64,000 bases of DNA, taken from positions 6,588,501 to 6,652,500 of the forward strand of contig NC_019757.1 in assembly GCF_000317535.1 (NCBI RefSeq), written 5' to 3'. The translations under genes and the position numbers were made by a program. The notes below the pieces were generated by a model. The model saw nothing but the letters and a program-made list of their open reading frames with translations. It did no database searches and was not told the DNA's origin. Within the stretch, counting starts at the first letter, position 1. Each line of letters starts with the position of its first letter. The DNA comes from Cylindrospermum stagnale PCC 7417 (GTDB lineage Bacteria; Cyanobacteriota; Cyanobacteriia; Cyanobacteriales; Nostocaceae). Shown here one piece after another: positions 53,486-62,852 of this stretch.

Positions 53486-54460
53486 TTACTTGGTCTGAAA
53501 AATATTTTGCACCATCTTCTTATCCACACTTGCAGCAGCTTGATCTAAATCTGCAACCTCACCATCACTCAACAACCAACCCAAAGCACCAATATTATCT
53601 TCTGCTTGCTTTAAACTCTTTGCTCCAGGAATAGGAATTGTACCTTTACAAATACACCAATTAATTGCCACCTGAGACATAGTTTTATTTCGGAAATTTG
53701 CCACCTCACGCAAACAGCCTAAAAGCGGTTTCATTCCTGGTAATAACTGCCGACACAATAAGCCCCGAATACCTTTAGGAAAAGTGCCTTTTTCCGAAAA
53801 CTTGCCTGTCAACAAACCCAAAGCAAGCGGACTGTAAGCTATCAGTTTAATTCCCAAATCATCGCAAACATCTTTTAACCCTAATTCGGTGACAGGATAG
53901 GTAGACAGCAAAGAGTATTGAACTTGCAAAGAAGTAATTGGTACACCTCTCTCAGCAAACTTTTTCTGCACATATTGCAGCCGTTTTGGCCCGTAATTAG
54001 ATAATCCCACCCCCTTAACTAACCCTTGTTCATAAAGATCCGCTAAACCATCTAACAGTCCTGACTCTTGCCAAGGTGCGTAATTGGCTGTAGACCAGTG
54101 CATCTGCACTAAATCGACATTTTTGCCCAAACGTTGAGCAGAAGCCTTGCAAGCGGACACCATCGCTTGTCTCGTCCATCTCCAAGGGTAAGCAGCTAGC
54201 TTGGTAGCAATGCAAATATTATCTTTACCTAAACCCTGATATTCCCCAAAAAATCGTCCCAAAAGTTGCTCACTCCGTCCGTTTAATCTTCCAGTCCCGT
54301 AGGAGTCACCAGTATCAAATAAGGTGACACCGTTGCTTACACACAAGTTAAAGACGGCTTGCAACTGGTCATCCATGCCTTCATTGTATCCCCAGAGCAG
54401 TTGGTTACCCCATGCCCAAGTTCCACAACCCATGCTGGGGAGGGTGAGTTTTTGGTTCAT
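53486..54460 (-). CDS. Aldo/keto reductase
   Basis: About 324 residues from ATG 54460 (AGGTGA about 8 bp upstream; GTG 54472 and ATG 54466 are alternatives). It is a TIM-barrel AKR with LFDTGDSYGTGRLNGRSEQL (catalytic Asp and Tyr), IATKLAAYPWRW (Lys), LVQMHWS (His) and the NADPH-site end IPIPGAKSLKQAEDNIGALG. The cyanobacterial/plant subgroup starts with MGCGTWAWGN, as here. Substrate unknown. Confidence 0.9.
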   Translation of the reverse strand: MNQKLTLPSMGCGTWAWGNQLLWGYNEGMDDQLQAVFNLCVSNGVTLFDTGDSYGTGRLNGRSEQLLGRFFGEYQGLGKDNICIATKLAAYPWRWTRQAMVSACKASAQRLGKNVDLVQMHWSTANYAPWQESGLLDGLADLYEQGLVKGVGLSNYGPKRLQYVQKKFAERGVPITSLQVQYSLLSTYPVTELGLKDVCDDLGIKLIAYSPLALGLLTGKFSEKGTFPKGIRGLLCRQLLPGMKPLLGCLREVANFRNKTMSQVAINWCICKGTIPIPGAKSLKQAEDNIGALGWLLSDGEVADLDQAAASVDKKMVQNIFQTK

Positions 54461-54541
54461 CTGCATATTCACCTGCTATGGATTTCTATATAGAAAGTTT
54501 GTATATTAGCAGTTTAGCTAAAATCACATTATACAATTTTT

Positions 54542-55174
54542 CTAAATATTCTCTAAATTTAACAAACTACTAATTAGGTTAGGCAAGCCGCTACAGCAGG
54601 GGTTAGAATGTGCATCTAATTCATTACGTTCTATCTGCTTGGCAATTTTATCAGCATATTGAATTGCGCGTTTTGTCAACGATTTCAAAGGTTTTGGATA
54701 AAGACACATTGATTTATCGTAGTCGGGTATATGCTTTTCTAGTAATTTAGCTAACTTGTCACGGTTAATTTGTCCTAAATGCTCTTGAAAGTGAATTAAA
54801 TACCAAAGTTCAAAACAGGGGTTTGTAATTGCTAGCTGGATATTTTGGCTTTTAGCTCTATTAATTGCATTATCCCAAATTGCTCGACTTTTTTCTATAT
54901 GTTCATCTCCGTCAAACACAGCCCAAGCAACATCTTTATTACTCCATCTCTTCTCATCTTTCATCTGCTGTCGTTCTTCGATGAGTCTTTCAATAATGTT
55001 ACCTGGGTCAGTTTTGCCTTGATGACGTAATACGATAATTTCTAAAGTCGGTGAACGTAATTCATTGCGAATGCTGTTGAAATAAATTGGTTCTGTTTTA
55101 CTTCCTTCACAAGCAATTATTATTTTCTGACCAATCTTTTTGCTAGGTTGACGACGATTTAACGGTCTTGACAC
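54542..55174 (-). CDS. RloB-like protein (AbiLii-type)
   Basis: 210 residues from GTG 55174, with its ribosome site AGGGTGA inside the end of the upstream gene. RloB family features are IIIACEGSKTEPIYFNSIRN, VAWAVFDGDEH and ITNPCFELWYLIHFQEHLG, a TOPRIM-like arrangement (Glu, then DxD). RloB occurs with the AAA ATPase RloA, as in the AbiL abortive-infection system and in type I restriction loci. It probably acts as the nuclease half. Confidence 0.8.
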   Translation of the reverse strand: MSRPLNRRQPSKKIGQKIIIACEGSKTEPIYFNSIRNELRSPTLEIIVLRHQGKTDPGNIIERLIEERQQMKDEKRWSNKDVAWAVFDGDEHIEKSRAIWDNAINRAKSQNIQLAITNPCFELWYLIHFQEHLGQINRDKLAKLLEKHIPDYDKSMCLYPKPLKSLTKRAIQYADKIAKQIERNELDAHSNPCCSGLPNLISSLLNLENI

Positions 55175-55176
55175 TG

Positions 55177-56475
55177 CTAATCACCCTGTAAAATCATTTC
55201 CTCATCAGATGGTAAAAACGGAACTGCTCCAAAGCGTCCATCTAAATAAGCTTTATCAATTGCTAAATCGTTTCGCACATGAAAATCAGTTAAAGGATAT
55301 AATTCTGTGCTGTGATCAGGGCGTTTTTGAGTAAACCATATTTGGTCACGTCGTAATAAGTTATTTCTTTGTAGTGTATTGTCATGACTGGTTAAAATTA
55401 GTTGAGCATTTTCTGGATTTGTTTTAGGATTCTGAAACATTTTAATAATGGCTCTTACGATATTTGGATGAATATTTGTGCCTAATTCATCTACAATCGT
55501 TAATTCCCCTGAGTCCAGAACTCGTACTATCCGAACTGCTAGATTAAATATGCGTTGAGTTCCAAGGGATTCTTCATCTAAAAGCCATTGTATTTCATTA
55601 CCTTCATGGGTATTATGTACAGCATATATATTATACTCAAATTCTTCTTCTGATTTCTTTTTTACGTCAATTCTAGAAATCCCTGTATCAAATTTTCTGA
55701 CAATTTTAAATACCTCATTAATAAACTCATTGAATAGGTCATTGTCAATATTTTGAATCGGAATTATTTCAAACAAATCAAATTCTTCATTTCCTAAGTG
55801 TAGTCCCTTACAGCGTTCCTGTATCCATTCTATAAAAGATGTAATTTTATCAACTTCCAGTTTTACCAATGTACTAATAAATAACTCATTTTTTTTGATG
55901 CTCTGCTGGAGTTGATTATGCGGTCCAGCAAAATCAACTCCAGTTTTCCATATAAATTTTTCGCTACTTTCGTCCCATTGACGACGAAATAAACAACGGG
56001 TTCGCTTAGTTGTGTTTAAAGCATAATCCAAGTTTTCTGAAATTACATAATTTTGATAAATTTCTAGAGAATAGGTGTAAATAGCATTATCAAATATAGT
56101 TCTTAATTCAAATCTTGTAGGTTGTTGAACAGAGATACTATCTAACTTAAAAGGATCTAGTTTTGCAGATTTAAAGATTCTCTGGATGTTTACAGCTTCC
56201 TGTATACCACGCTCCATCATCAGCAATAAATAATCGAGAGCTTGGATAACATTGCTTTTACCTGATGCGTTAGCTCCAAAAATTGCTAGAACAGGCAAAA
56301 TATCAATATCCCAACCTTCAATATGGTATCCAGATGCAATTTCATGATCTGATTTTACCCCTTTGCGTTTGCTGCTTTCGCTTGTCTTGCGAGTACTTTG
56401 TTTTTGAGCAACTGCACTGAGGGTTACAGGTTCTTTAATTGAGCGGTAGTTTTCAACAGTGAAGTCTACAAGCAT
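55177..56475 (-). CDS. RloA-like AAA ATPase (AbiLi-type, AAA15/SMC-like)
   Basis: 432 residues. The N-terminal MLVDFTVENYRSIKEPVTLS leads to Walker A FGANASGKSNVIQAL (about residues 67-81). Walker B lies in LTIVDELGTNIHPNIVRAII with switch LILTSHD. This is the OLD/AAA15 architecture of RloA and AbiLi. Its stop is 2 bp before the RloB start. The pair should sense infection through the ATPase and act through the TOPRIM-like partner; this is known for related systems, not shown here. No restriction genes flank it. Confidence 0.82.
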   Translation of the reverse strand: MLVDFTVENYRSIKEPVTLSAVAQKQSTRKTSESSKRKGVKSDHEIASGYHIEGWDIDILPVLAIFGANASGKSNVIQALDYLLLMMERGIQEAVNIQRIFKSAKLDPFKLDSISVQQPTRFELRTIFDNAIYTYSLEIYQNYVISENLDYALNTTKRTRCLFRRQWDESSEKFIWKTGVDFAGPHNQLQQSIKKNELFISTLVKLEVDKITSFIEWIQERCKGLHLGNEEFDLFEIIPIQNIDNDLFNEFINEVFKIVRKFDTGISRIDVKKKSEEEFEYNIYAVHNTHEGNEIQWLLDEESLGTQRIFNLAVRIVRVLDSGELTIVDELGTNIHPNIVRAIIKMFQNPKTNPENAQLILTSHDNTLQRNNLLRRDQIWFTQKRPDHSTELYPLTDFHVRNDLAIDKAYLDGRFGAVPFLPSDEEMILQGD

Positions 56476-56648
56476 ATTTCAGCACACATGAGGCAGGTTT
56501 TTGTGATTTCTTCACGTAAATGCTATCGTAAAGCTGAAAAATTTTCTACTTTCACCATAACTTGTCATATTATCCCGCAGTTCGCAGTCTAGTACTCATT
56601 AATCGACAATAGCAATATGAGAACTTTAACTAAAACAGGTATGGGGTA

Positions 56649-58568
56649 ATGGTACGTTTAAAAATATGGCAATGGGTTGTATTAGCAACACCGATCGCTA
56701 CAATCGTCATTTTCTTACTTATATCCGCAGGTTTGCAAATCCACACTTGGGGGATTAGTTGGATTTGGGCTGTATTCACTCTCATTTTTGTGGGTTGGCG
56801 ATCGCTACTGGTAAAATGGACTAAACCGGCGGTAAACCAGATAGAGACTGTATTAGCAGAAGTTCGCCAAGAACTGGAATCAGCCGCAGAAGATACTACA
56901 GCGCCATCAGCAGGAAAAGACGCCACAAGCCAAGCTGAGACTGCACTACAAGAGATTTTGAAAGCCTCCCTAAGCGATCGCCCCATTTGGGAAGACTGGC
57001 AAACCTTTTGGACAAGGTGCCAAGATGTAGTGATCGCGATCGCCAAAATTTACTATCCTGAAGTTAAATATCCCCTACTCAACATTTACGTTCCCCAAGC
57101 TTACGGTTTGATTCGGGGAACAGTAGATGACCTAGATCAGTGGATCCAAAAATTATCACCTGTCCTCAATCAAGTCACAGTTGGGCAAGCATACCAAGGT
57201 TATGAAGTCTACCGCCGGTTAGAGCCATCCGCTCGCAAATTCTGGCAAGCTTGGAATTGGGCGCAGTGGCTTTTAAATCCAGTAGCAGCAGTGGCAAAGC
57301 AAGCCAGCAAGGGTTACAGCAACCAAGCAACTCAAGAATTACTGATGAATTTAAGCCAGTTGCTGCGAGAAGCTGCCCTGCGGAATTTATGTCGGCAGGC
57401 GATCGCACTTTACAGCGGTAGAACCCCAAAAGCGATGATCGCATCCCCCACAGCCACACCAACCCTACCCAAAGCAAAAACCCAAACCCTGCGAGAAATC
57501 CTCGCCCAAGCAGAACCCACCGCAGTCGTTGAGCAAAAACCCGTAAATATACTATTGGCAGGGCGCACAGGTTCCGGAAAAAGTAGCCTGATTAACACGT
57601 TATTTCAGGCAGACTTAGCAACCGTCGATGTATTGCCCAGTACCGACCAGATTCAAAGTTACCACTGGCAGACCCAAAGCAGAGAAACCCTGACTCTATG
57701 GGATACACCAGGCTACGAACAAGTAAACCGTGGGAATCTGCGAGACTTAGTACTGGACTATGCCAGCAACGCCGATTTACTACTGTTAGTTACTCCAGCC
57801 CTCGATCCTGCCTTGCAAATGGATGTGGACTTTCTGCAAGATATCAAAGCAGAAGTTGCAGACTTACCCGTAATTACCGTTGTCACTCAAGTCGATCGCC
57901 TGCGTCCTCTGCGTGAGTGGGAAGCAAACTATGATTGGCAAAAAGGCGATCGCCCAAAAGAAATTGCCATCCGGGAAGCTACAGAGTATCGCACCCAGCG
58001 GCTGAGTGAATATTCTCATCTGGTTTTACCCATCGTCACCGCTGATATCAACACAGATCGTAGCGCTTGGGGAGTAGAAGCATTATCTTGGGGACTAGTC
58101 GATGCGATCGCCCCAGCCAAGCAACTGCGTCTCACCCGCTTTTTGCGTAACCTAGAAACCCGAACCATCACCGCCGCCAAAATCATTGACCATTACACCT
58201 TCCAAATGGCAACCACCCAAGGACTAGCTGCACTACTCAAAAGTCCCGTCCTCCATTTCATTTCCACCCTATCAACCGGATCACCCACCCTTGCCTATCT
58301 GCTAGCAGAAAAAATTCCTGTCGAACAGTTGCCTATCGTCATTGGCAAGCTCCAGATGGCTTATGAACTGTTTCCACTTTTGAATACAGGCACTTTTAAC
58401 CCGCTCAACTTTGACCTACTATCCCTCTGGCCGTTGTTACTAGAAAACTCCGCCTCACCTGACCGCAACGCTTGGGCATTTGGTCACGCCTTGGTGGAAT
58501 ACTGGACTCAGAATCTGACAGTTGAGCAACTCCGGGAGCGATTTGATTACTATCTCCAGCAGGCTTGA
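56649..58568 (+). CDS. Large membrane GTPase (Era/TrmE-like G domain)
   Basis: 639 residues. Two N-terminal TM helices (WVVLATPIATIVIFLLISAG, WIWAVFTLIFVGW) precede a helical region (about 60-290) and a G domain. G1 is LLAGRTGSGKSSLINTLF (near 305), G3 LWDTPGYEQ (near 352) and G4 VVTQVDRL (TQVD for NKxD). A helical C-terminal third follows, with GLAALLKSPVLHFIS. It resembles cyanobacterial dynamin-like or DUF697-type GTPases in design. The cellular task is unknown. It is divergent from the RloA-RloB pair. Confidence 0.8.
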   Translation: MVRLKIWQWVVLATPIATIVIFLLISAGLQIHTWGISWIWAVFTLIFVGWRSLLVKWTKPAVNQIETVLAEVRQELESAAEDTTAPSAGKDATSQAETALQEILKASLSDRPIWEDWQTFWTRCQDVVIAIAKIYYPEVKYPLLNIYVPQAYGLIRGTVDDLDQWIQKLSPVLNQVTVGQAYQGYEVYRRLEPSARKFWQAWNWAQWLLNPVAAVAKQASKGYSNQATQELLMNLSQLLREAALRNLCRQAIALYSGRTPKAMIASPTATPTLPKAKTQTLREILAQAEPTAVVEQKPVNILLAGRTGSGKSSLINTLFQADLATVDVLPSTDQIQSYHWQTQSRETLTLWDTPGYEQVNRGNLRDLVLDYASNADLLLLVTPALDPALQMDVDFLQDIKAEVADLPVITVVTQVDRLRPLREWEANYDWQKGDRPKEIAIREATEYRTQRLSEYSHLVLPIVTADINTDRSAWGVEALSWGLVDAIAPAKQLRLTRFLRNLETRTITAAKIIDHYTFQMATTQGLAALLKSPVLHFISTLSTGSPTLAYLLAEKIPVEQLPIVIGKLQMAYELFPLLNTGTFNPLNFDLLSLWPLLLENSASPDRNAWAFGHALVEYWTQNLTVEQLRERFDYYLQQA

Positions 58569-58877
58569 GTCAAACCTACACATCTAGAGAAGTATTTCTG
58601 GGACTGGGATTTAGGTCTGTTTCGCTGTACTTGATTCCATGAAAAATAGCCATAGTTCTTCTCAAGTGCTATGGTGATTCTGTACCAATAGCTGCCGTAG
58701 TTATTCTCACCGCGCTGTGTTCAACAGTGTTAGTTTGACCCACCATGCAGCTTTCCACCTACTGTGCTTTCTAATGTGTTTTGCTAGTTGACGTTGTCAA
58801 ATCGATTCTTTATCGTAGATGTTGATAATTTTCTGCCGCAAATCCCATGAATATGCCTTTATTTTCACCAGTTTGCT
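58569..58877. other. Intergenic stretch
   Basis: No gene is seen. Probably the degraded start of the transposase relic that follows, together with the 3' flank of the GTPase gene. Confidence 0.3.
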
Positions 58878-59177
58878 ATGAGAGCTATCTCTTCTGTTAC
58901 TGTTCTTTTACTCAACGAAAGCAAAGCTATAGTTCCTGATGACTTCCCGGCTGGTACACAACGGTATTTTTGTTTGGACAAGAGATATGACTATGCTAAA
59001 GTACAGCAGATTGTAAATTGGGGATACATGAGAATATTCCCGACTATCGTAGACGACACTGCATTGCCGAACGCACTCATGGATAAATCCCTTTCGGTAA
59101 AACAAGGTAGAAAATTATTTAGCACAACTATTCAGTTTGCTTGTGCTTTAATTATATTTCGCTCAGAGGATGTCTGA
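58878..59177 (+). pseudogene. Transposase remnant (IS5/IS4-like), truncated by MITE
   Basis: The frame contains FPAGTQRYFCLDKRYDYAKV and QIVNWGYMRIF, close to the CLDKxYDY...WGY block of cyanobacterial IS5-type DDE transposases. Upstream and downstream catalytic parts are missing, and the frame ends inside the MITE that begins at 59165. It is a fragment, not a gene. Confidence 0.45.
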
Positions 59178-59315
59178 AAAGTTGTTTGTGATAAATAAAA
59201 CACTCGTAGATTCCCCCAACCCCCCGAACGGGGGGCAAAAACTTCTCAAAGTCCCCCAAGGATTGGGGGATTTAGGGGGATCTCGATCAATTTTGATCCA
59301 AATCAGACATCCTCT
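59165..59315. mobile_element. MITE, copy 2 (TIR AGAGGATGTCTGA)
   Basis: The ends AGAGGATGTCTGA and TCAGACATCCTCT are perfect 13-bp inverted repeats. The interior shares GTGATAAAT.AAACACT.GTAGAT, a C-rich/G-rich foldback and GATCTCGATCAATTTTGAT with copy 1. Unlike copy 1, no flanking TA duplication is visible (TC and CA outside). Confidence 0.75.
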
Positions 59316-59696
59316 CAACCCGATTTTTTCCATCGGCTCTAAGTGGATATAAATACAAATTTACTATCAGACTATAATTGTAGCCAATGGCTAAAGTAGT
59401 CTCAGCGAAGCTAAGAATCATCACAGCCATAATAAAATTATGTTACAGTTATTTAAGATTAATTTATACATAAAAAATACCAGGAACTTTTCACTCCTCC
59501 AGCCCAGACATAATGCAAAAATAAGTTGGATAAATTTGGAGCAGAATAATTTTCAATGAATAGTTTTATATGAAAAAAATAATTTATTTTTTCAATCATC
59601 CTCACAATCCACTCGACTTCAGTTAAAGCCTCAATCAGATTTTTCAATCAGTATTTCAAGTCCTGTCTAGCTTATTAGCAAATAAAATATTAATAA
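59316..59696. other. Gene-free upstream region of the tyrosine kinase gene
   Basis: An A/T-rich stretch without a convincing gene (one 62-codon minus-strand frame is not protein-like). The promoter of the next gene is expected here. Confidence 0.35.
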
Positions 59697-61865
59697 ATGA
59701 TGGAGAATAATTCTTCTCAATCTTCAAGTTATCCCCAGAATAAGAACTCTGTAAATCCATACCTTCAGCCTCAACCTTTACCTTGGTCTGAAGAGCAAGG
59801 CGATGATTCGAGTTTATCAGAATTTCTAGGAGTCCTCAGGCGACGATGGTTGGTCATTACAGGGGTAGCTATGACTGCGATGACAACCGTAATTATCGGC
59901 TGGAGTTTGAGCCAAAAGCAACCAGAATATGAAGGCAATTTTCAGCTGTTAGTGGAATCTGTGAATAATGACACCAAAGCAGTGGAGCTTGTCAAAGATC
60001 CTAATTTAGATAAGTCTAATCTAGACTACGAAAGTCAAATTCAGGTTCTCAAAAGTTCACAACTGATGGCAGGAACTATAAAGCATTTGCAAGCCTTCTA
60101 TCCAGACATCAACTATAATTCTCTACTCAAGTTTCTGACTATTACTCGGTTAGGTCAAACTAAGATTATAGAAGTTCGATATCGTAGTAACGACCCCGAT
60201 AAAATTAAAGTAGTTCTAGACCGGATTGCTCAGGATTACTTAAACTACAGTTTGGAAAAACGCCAAACCAGGTTACGTCAAGGAATGAGATTTGTTGAAA
60301 GACAACTTATGCCCTTACAGAATCGGGTTGACCAGATCCAAAAAGAACTGCAAATTTTTCGACAAAAGTATAACTTCAACGATCCAGAAACTCAGGTAGG
60401 GCAAATCGCTAAACTATCTGGTAGCTTGTCTGATCAACGACAAATAGTGGATTTACAATTGGTCGAAGCTAGGGCTAATATAGCTTTCCTACAGGGAAAA
60501 AATGGCTCACTGGCAGCGCTAAACAACGCGGCTGTCTATCAGCAGTTAATTGCCTATCAACGGCAATTAGATATTCAGATTGCTATGGAGTCAACTCGCT
60601 TGCAGGAGGACAACCCAACCATGCAAGTATTGAAGGAAAAACGGGAAAGTATGTTGTCCTTGCTACGCCAAGAGTCACAGCGCTTCTTGGGTATAAAGCT
60701 CGCAGAAATAAGTACTAAAATTCAAAGTCTAGAGGTGCAAAGGCAAGAGCTTGATAAAATTGAAACGCAACTTGAACAACAACGCAAGCAATTACCAATT
60801 TTAGTCCGACAATACAGCGAAATACAGCGGAAATTGCAGATAGCTAATGAAAGCCTAAATCGCTTTTTATCTACCCGAGAAACCCTCCAAATTCAAATAT
60901 CCCAAACAGAACTTGATTGGCAATTACTTCAGCCACCTAATAAACCAGAAAAGCCCATAATGTCTGCGGATATTACACGTACCCTGATCCCAGGATTGAG
61001 CGCGAGTATCATCTTAGGAATTGGTGTTGCTTTACTCAAAGAAAAAATCGACAACACTTACCACAGCGTCGATATCCTGAAGGAGAAGACCAAACTGCCG
61101 TTGTTAGGAAATATTCCATTTGAAAAGCAGCTCCAAAATCATCAAAACAAGACTTCTACAAAGGAAAATACGATAGTAAGAATAGCCAATTCCCTTGCTG
61201 AAGATCTTCCCAAATTGGCTGTATTACCTGAGCAAGACTCCACTAAATATTCAGCACAATTTTTAGAAGCTTTACGGGTACTTTATACCAATATTCAACT
61301 GCTCTCTACTGATCGCCAAATTCGCTCGATCATCATCAGTTCAGCTATGCCTGGTGACGGTAAGTCTACGGTTGCTTTCCATCTAGCTCAAATAGCTACA
61401 GGAATGGGGCAAAGAGTACTACTTGTGGATGCGGATTTACGCCAACCCAAGATTCACACCCTATCAGATTTAAATAACCTCTGGGGATTGAGTAATTTAA
61501 TTACTACAAACTTGCCAGTAGGGGAAGTGATTCGGCAGTTACCTTCTATGAACCAATTATCTGTGATCACTGCTGGGCCCATACCCCCAGATCCCACAAA
61601 ATTGCTATCGTCGGAAAAGATGAAGCGACTGATAGCAGACTTCCAAAACACCTTTGACTTAGTAATTTATGACGCTCCCCCCTTGGTGGGACTAGCTGAC
61701 GCTAGCCTTCTGGCACCCCTAACTGACGGCATGTTGATGTTAGTAAGAATTGACAAAACAGACTCTTCGGTACTTAAGCGAGCTTTAGAGCACCTGAAAA
61801 TCTCCCGAATGAATGTTTTAGGTATGGTTAGCAATGGTCAGAAGAAGAACTTCAGCGATTATTAG
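59697..61865 (+). CDS. Polysaccharide co-polymerase / tyrosine autokinase (Wzc-like)
   Basis: 722 residues. An N-terminal Wzz domain with TM helix (RRWLVITGVAMTAMTTVIIGW), a long coiled coil (about 200-400), the GNVR-type segment QPPNKPEKPIMSADITRTLI, and a second TM are followed by a BY-kinase domain. That domain has Walker A SSAMPGDGKST (about 549-558), Walker A' VLLVDADLRQPK and Walker B LVIYDAPPLVG. It controls export and chain length of exopolysaccharide. The usual C-terminal tyrosine cluster is reduced to a single Tyr in the last residues (NFSDY). No glycosyltransferases lie next to it in the window. Confidence 0.9.
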   Translation: MMENNSSQSSSYPQNKNSVNPYLQPQPLPWSEEQGDDSSLSEFLGVLRRRWLVITGVAMTAMTTVIIGWSLSQKQPEYEGNFQLLVESVNNDTKAVELVKDPNLDKSNLDYESQIQVLKSSQLMAGTIKHLQAFYPDINYNSLLKFLTITRLGQTKIIEVRYRSNDPDKIKVVLDRIAQDYLNYSLEKRQTRLRQGMRFVERQLMPLQNRVDQIQKELQIFRQKYNFNDPETQVGQIAKLSGSLSDQRQIVDLQLVEARANIAFLQGKNGSLAALNNAAVYQQLIAYQRQLDIQIAMESTRLQEDNPTMQVLKEKRESMLSLLRQESQRFLGIKLAEISTKIQSLEVQRQELDKIETQLEQQRKQLPILVRQYSEIQRKLQIANESLNRFLSTRETLQIQISQTELDWQLLQPPNKPEKPIMSADITRTLIPGLSASIILGIGVALLKEKIDNTYHSVDILKEKTKLPLLGNIPFEKQLQNHQNKTSTKENTIVRIANSLAEDLPKLAVLPEQDSTKYSAQFLEALRVLYTNIQLLSTDRQIRSIIISSAMPGDGKSTVAFHLAQIATGMGQRVLLVDADLRQPKIHTLSDLNNLWGLSNLITTNLPVGEVIRQLPSMNQLSVITAGPIPPDPTKLLSSEKMKRLIADFQNTFDLVIYDAPPLVGLADASLLAPLTDGMLMLVRIDKTDSSVLKRALEHLKISRMNVLGMVSNGQKKNFSDY

Positions 61866-62200
61866 GACTATGAGATTGTGTACCAAGCAAATATAGGTTA
61901 GTAGACTTCAGTTATTGTCAACTTAAGTCCATGCACTAAACTAAGCCACGGACGAAACCATAGTATAAGGCGATACCGTTTTTAGTGCGGCGCGCCATCT
62001 CGAACGCGCAAAGCGTGTGCTTTGCACTCAGCGCTGCTGCTTTGGTGCCGATCGCGTTTGGCCATTGCACATCAGCCTACAGTCACCACACCACAAGTTC
62101 ATGACCCACGCTTATTCCAGTGTCTAGCCTTATGGTAGTTTAAAGCTACACTCATGTATTGCAATAGATAACTTTTACCTCATGACTGGAGAGCAAAAAC
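61866..62200. other. Intergenic stretch
   Basis: No gene is seen. 61985-62060 is G/C-rich and repeat-like (GCAAAGCGTGTGCTTTGC is an inverted repeat). GGAGAG at about 62187-62192 is the ribosome site of the following TTG-start gene. Confidence 0.4.
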
Positions 62201-62842
62201 TTGGGAATAGAACTACGCAGTTTCGTATTTCTCGACAACCTGCAACCTCAACATGCAGCATATATGGGAACAGTAGCCCAAGGGTTCTTGCCATTACCGG
62301 GAGATACATCGCTGTGGATTGAAATCTCTCCTGGTATCGAAATTAATAAAATTACAGATGTAGCCCTGAAAGCTGCCTCTGTCCGTCCGGGAGTACAGGT
62401 AGTTGAACGACTATACGGTCTATTAGAAGTTCATTCTAGCTCCCAAGGCGAAACGCGAGCCGCTGGTCAAGCCATTTTGGCGTTGCTAGGAGTCGAAAAA
62501 GAGGAATGTCTCAAACCCCGTGTCGTTTCTAGTCAGATCATCCGCAACATTGATGCTTACCAAACACAACTTATCAATCGCACGCGACGCGGACAGCTAC
62601 TACTAGCAGGGCAAACACTGTATGTGTTAGAAGTTGAGCCTGCTGCTTACGCCGCACTGGCTGCAAATGAAGCCGAGAAATCAGCCGCAATTAACATCCT
62701 TGAGGTTCAAGCTGTAGGCAGCTTTGGACGGCTTTACTTAGGTGGACAAGAACAGGATATTCTTGCAGGTGCGGCAGGAGCTTTAACAGCGATTGATAGA
62801 GTTGCAGGGCGGGTAAATCCTCAGAGTAGGCGTCAGGAGTAA
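62201..62842 (+). CDS. Tandem BMC-type (bacterial microcompartment shell-like) protein
   Basis: 213 residues from TTG 62201, with GGAGAG about 9 bp upstream and no ATG in frame. It appears to hold two BMC-like domains: one around [20 protein letters not shown], the second ending [20 protein letters not shown] with the BMC-type [10 protein letters not shown] turn and [11 protein letters not shown] helix. It differs clearly from CcmK (about 100 residues) and from CcmO. A minor shell or scaffold role in carboxysomes is possible but unproven. Confidence 0.65.
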   Translation: MGIELRSFVFLDNLQPQHAAYMGTVAQGFLPLPGDTSLWIEISPGIEINKITDVALKAASVRPGVQVVERLYGLLEVHSSSQGETRAAGQAILALLGVEKEECLKPRVVSSQIIRNIDAYQTQLINRTRRGQLLLAGQTLYVLEVEPAAYAALAANEAEKSAAINILEVQAVGSFGRLYLGGQEQDILAGAAGALTAIDRVAGRVNPQSRRQE

Positions 62843-62852
62843 AGGAGAAAAA

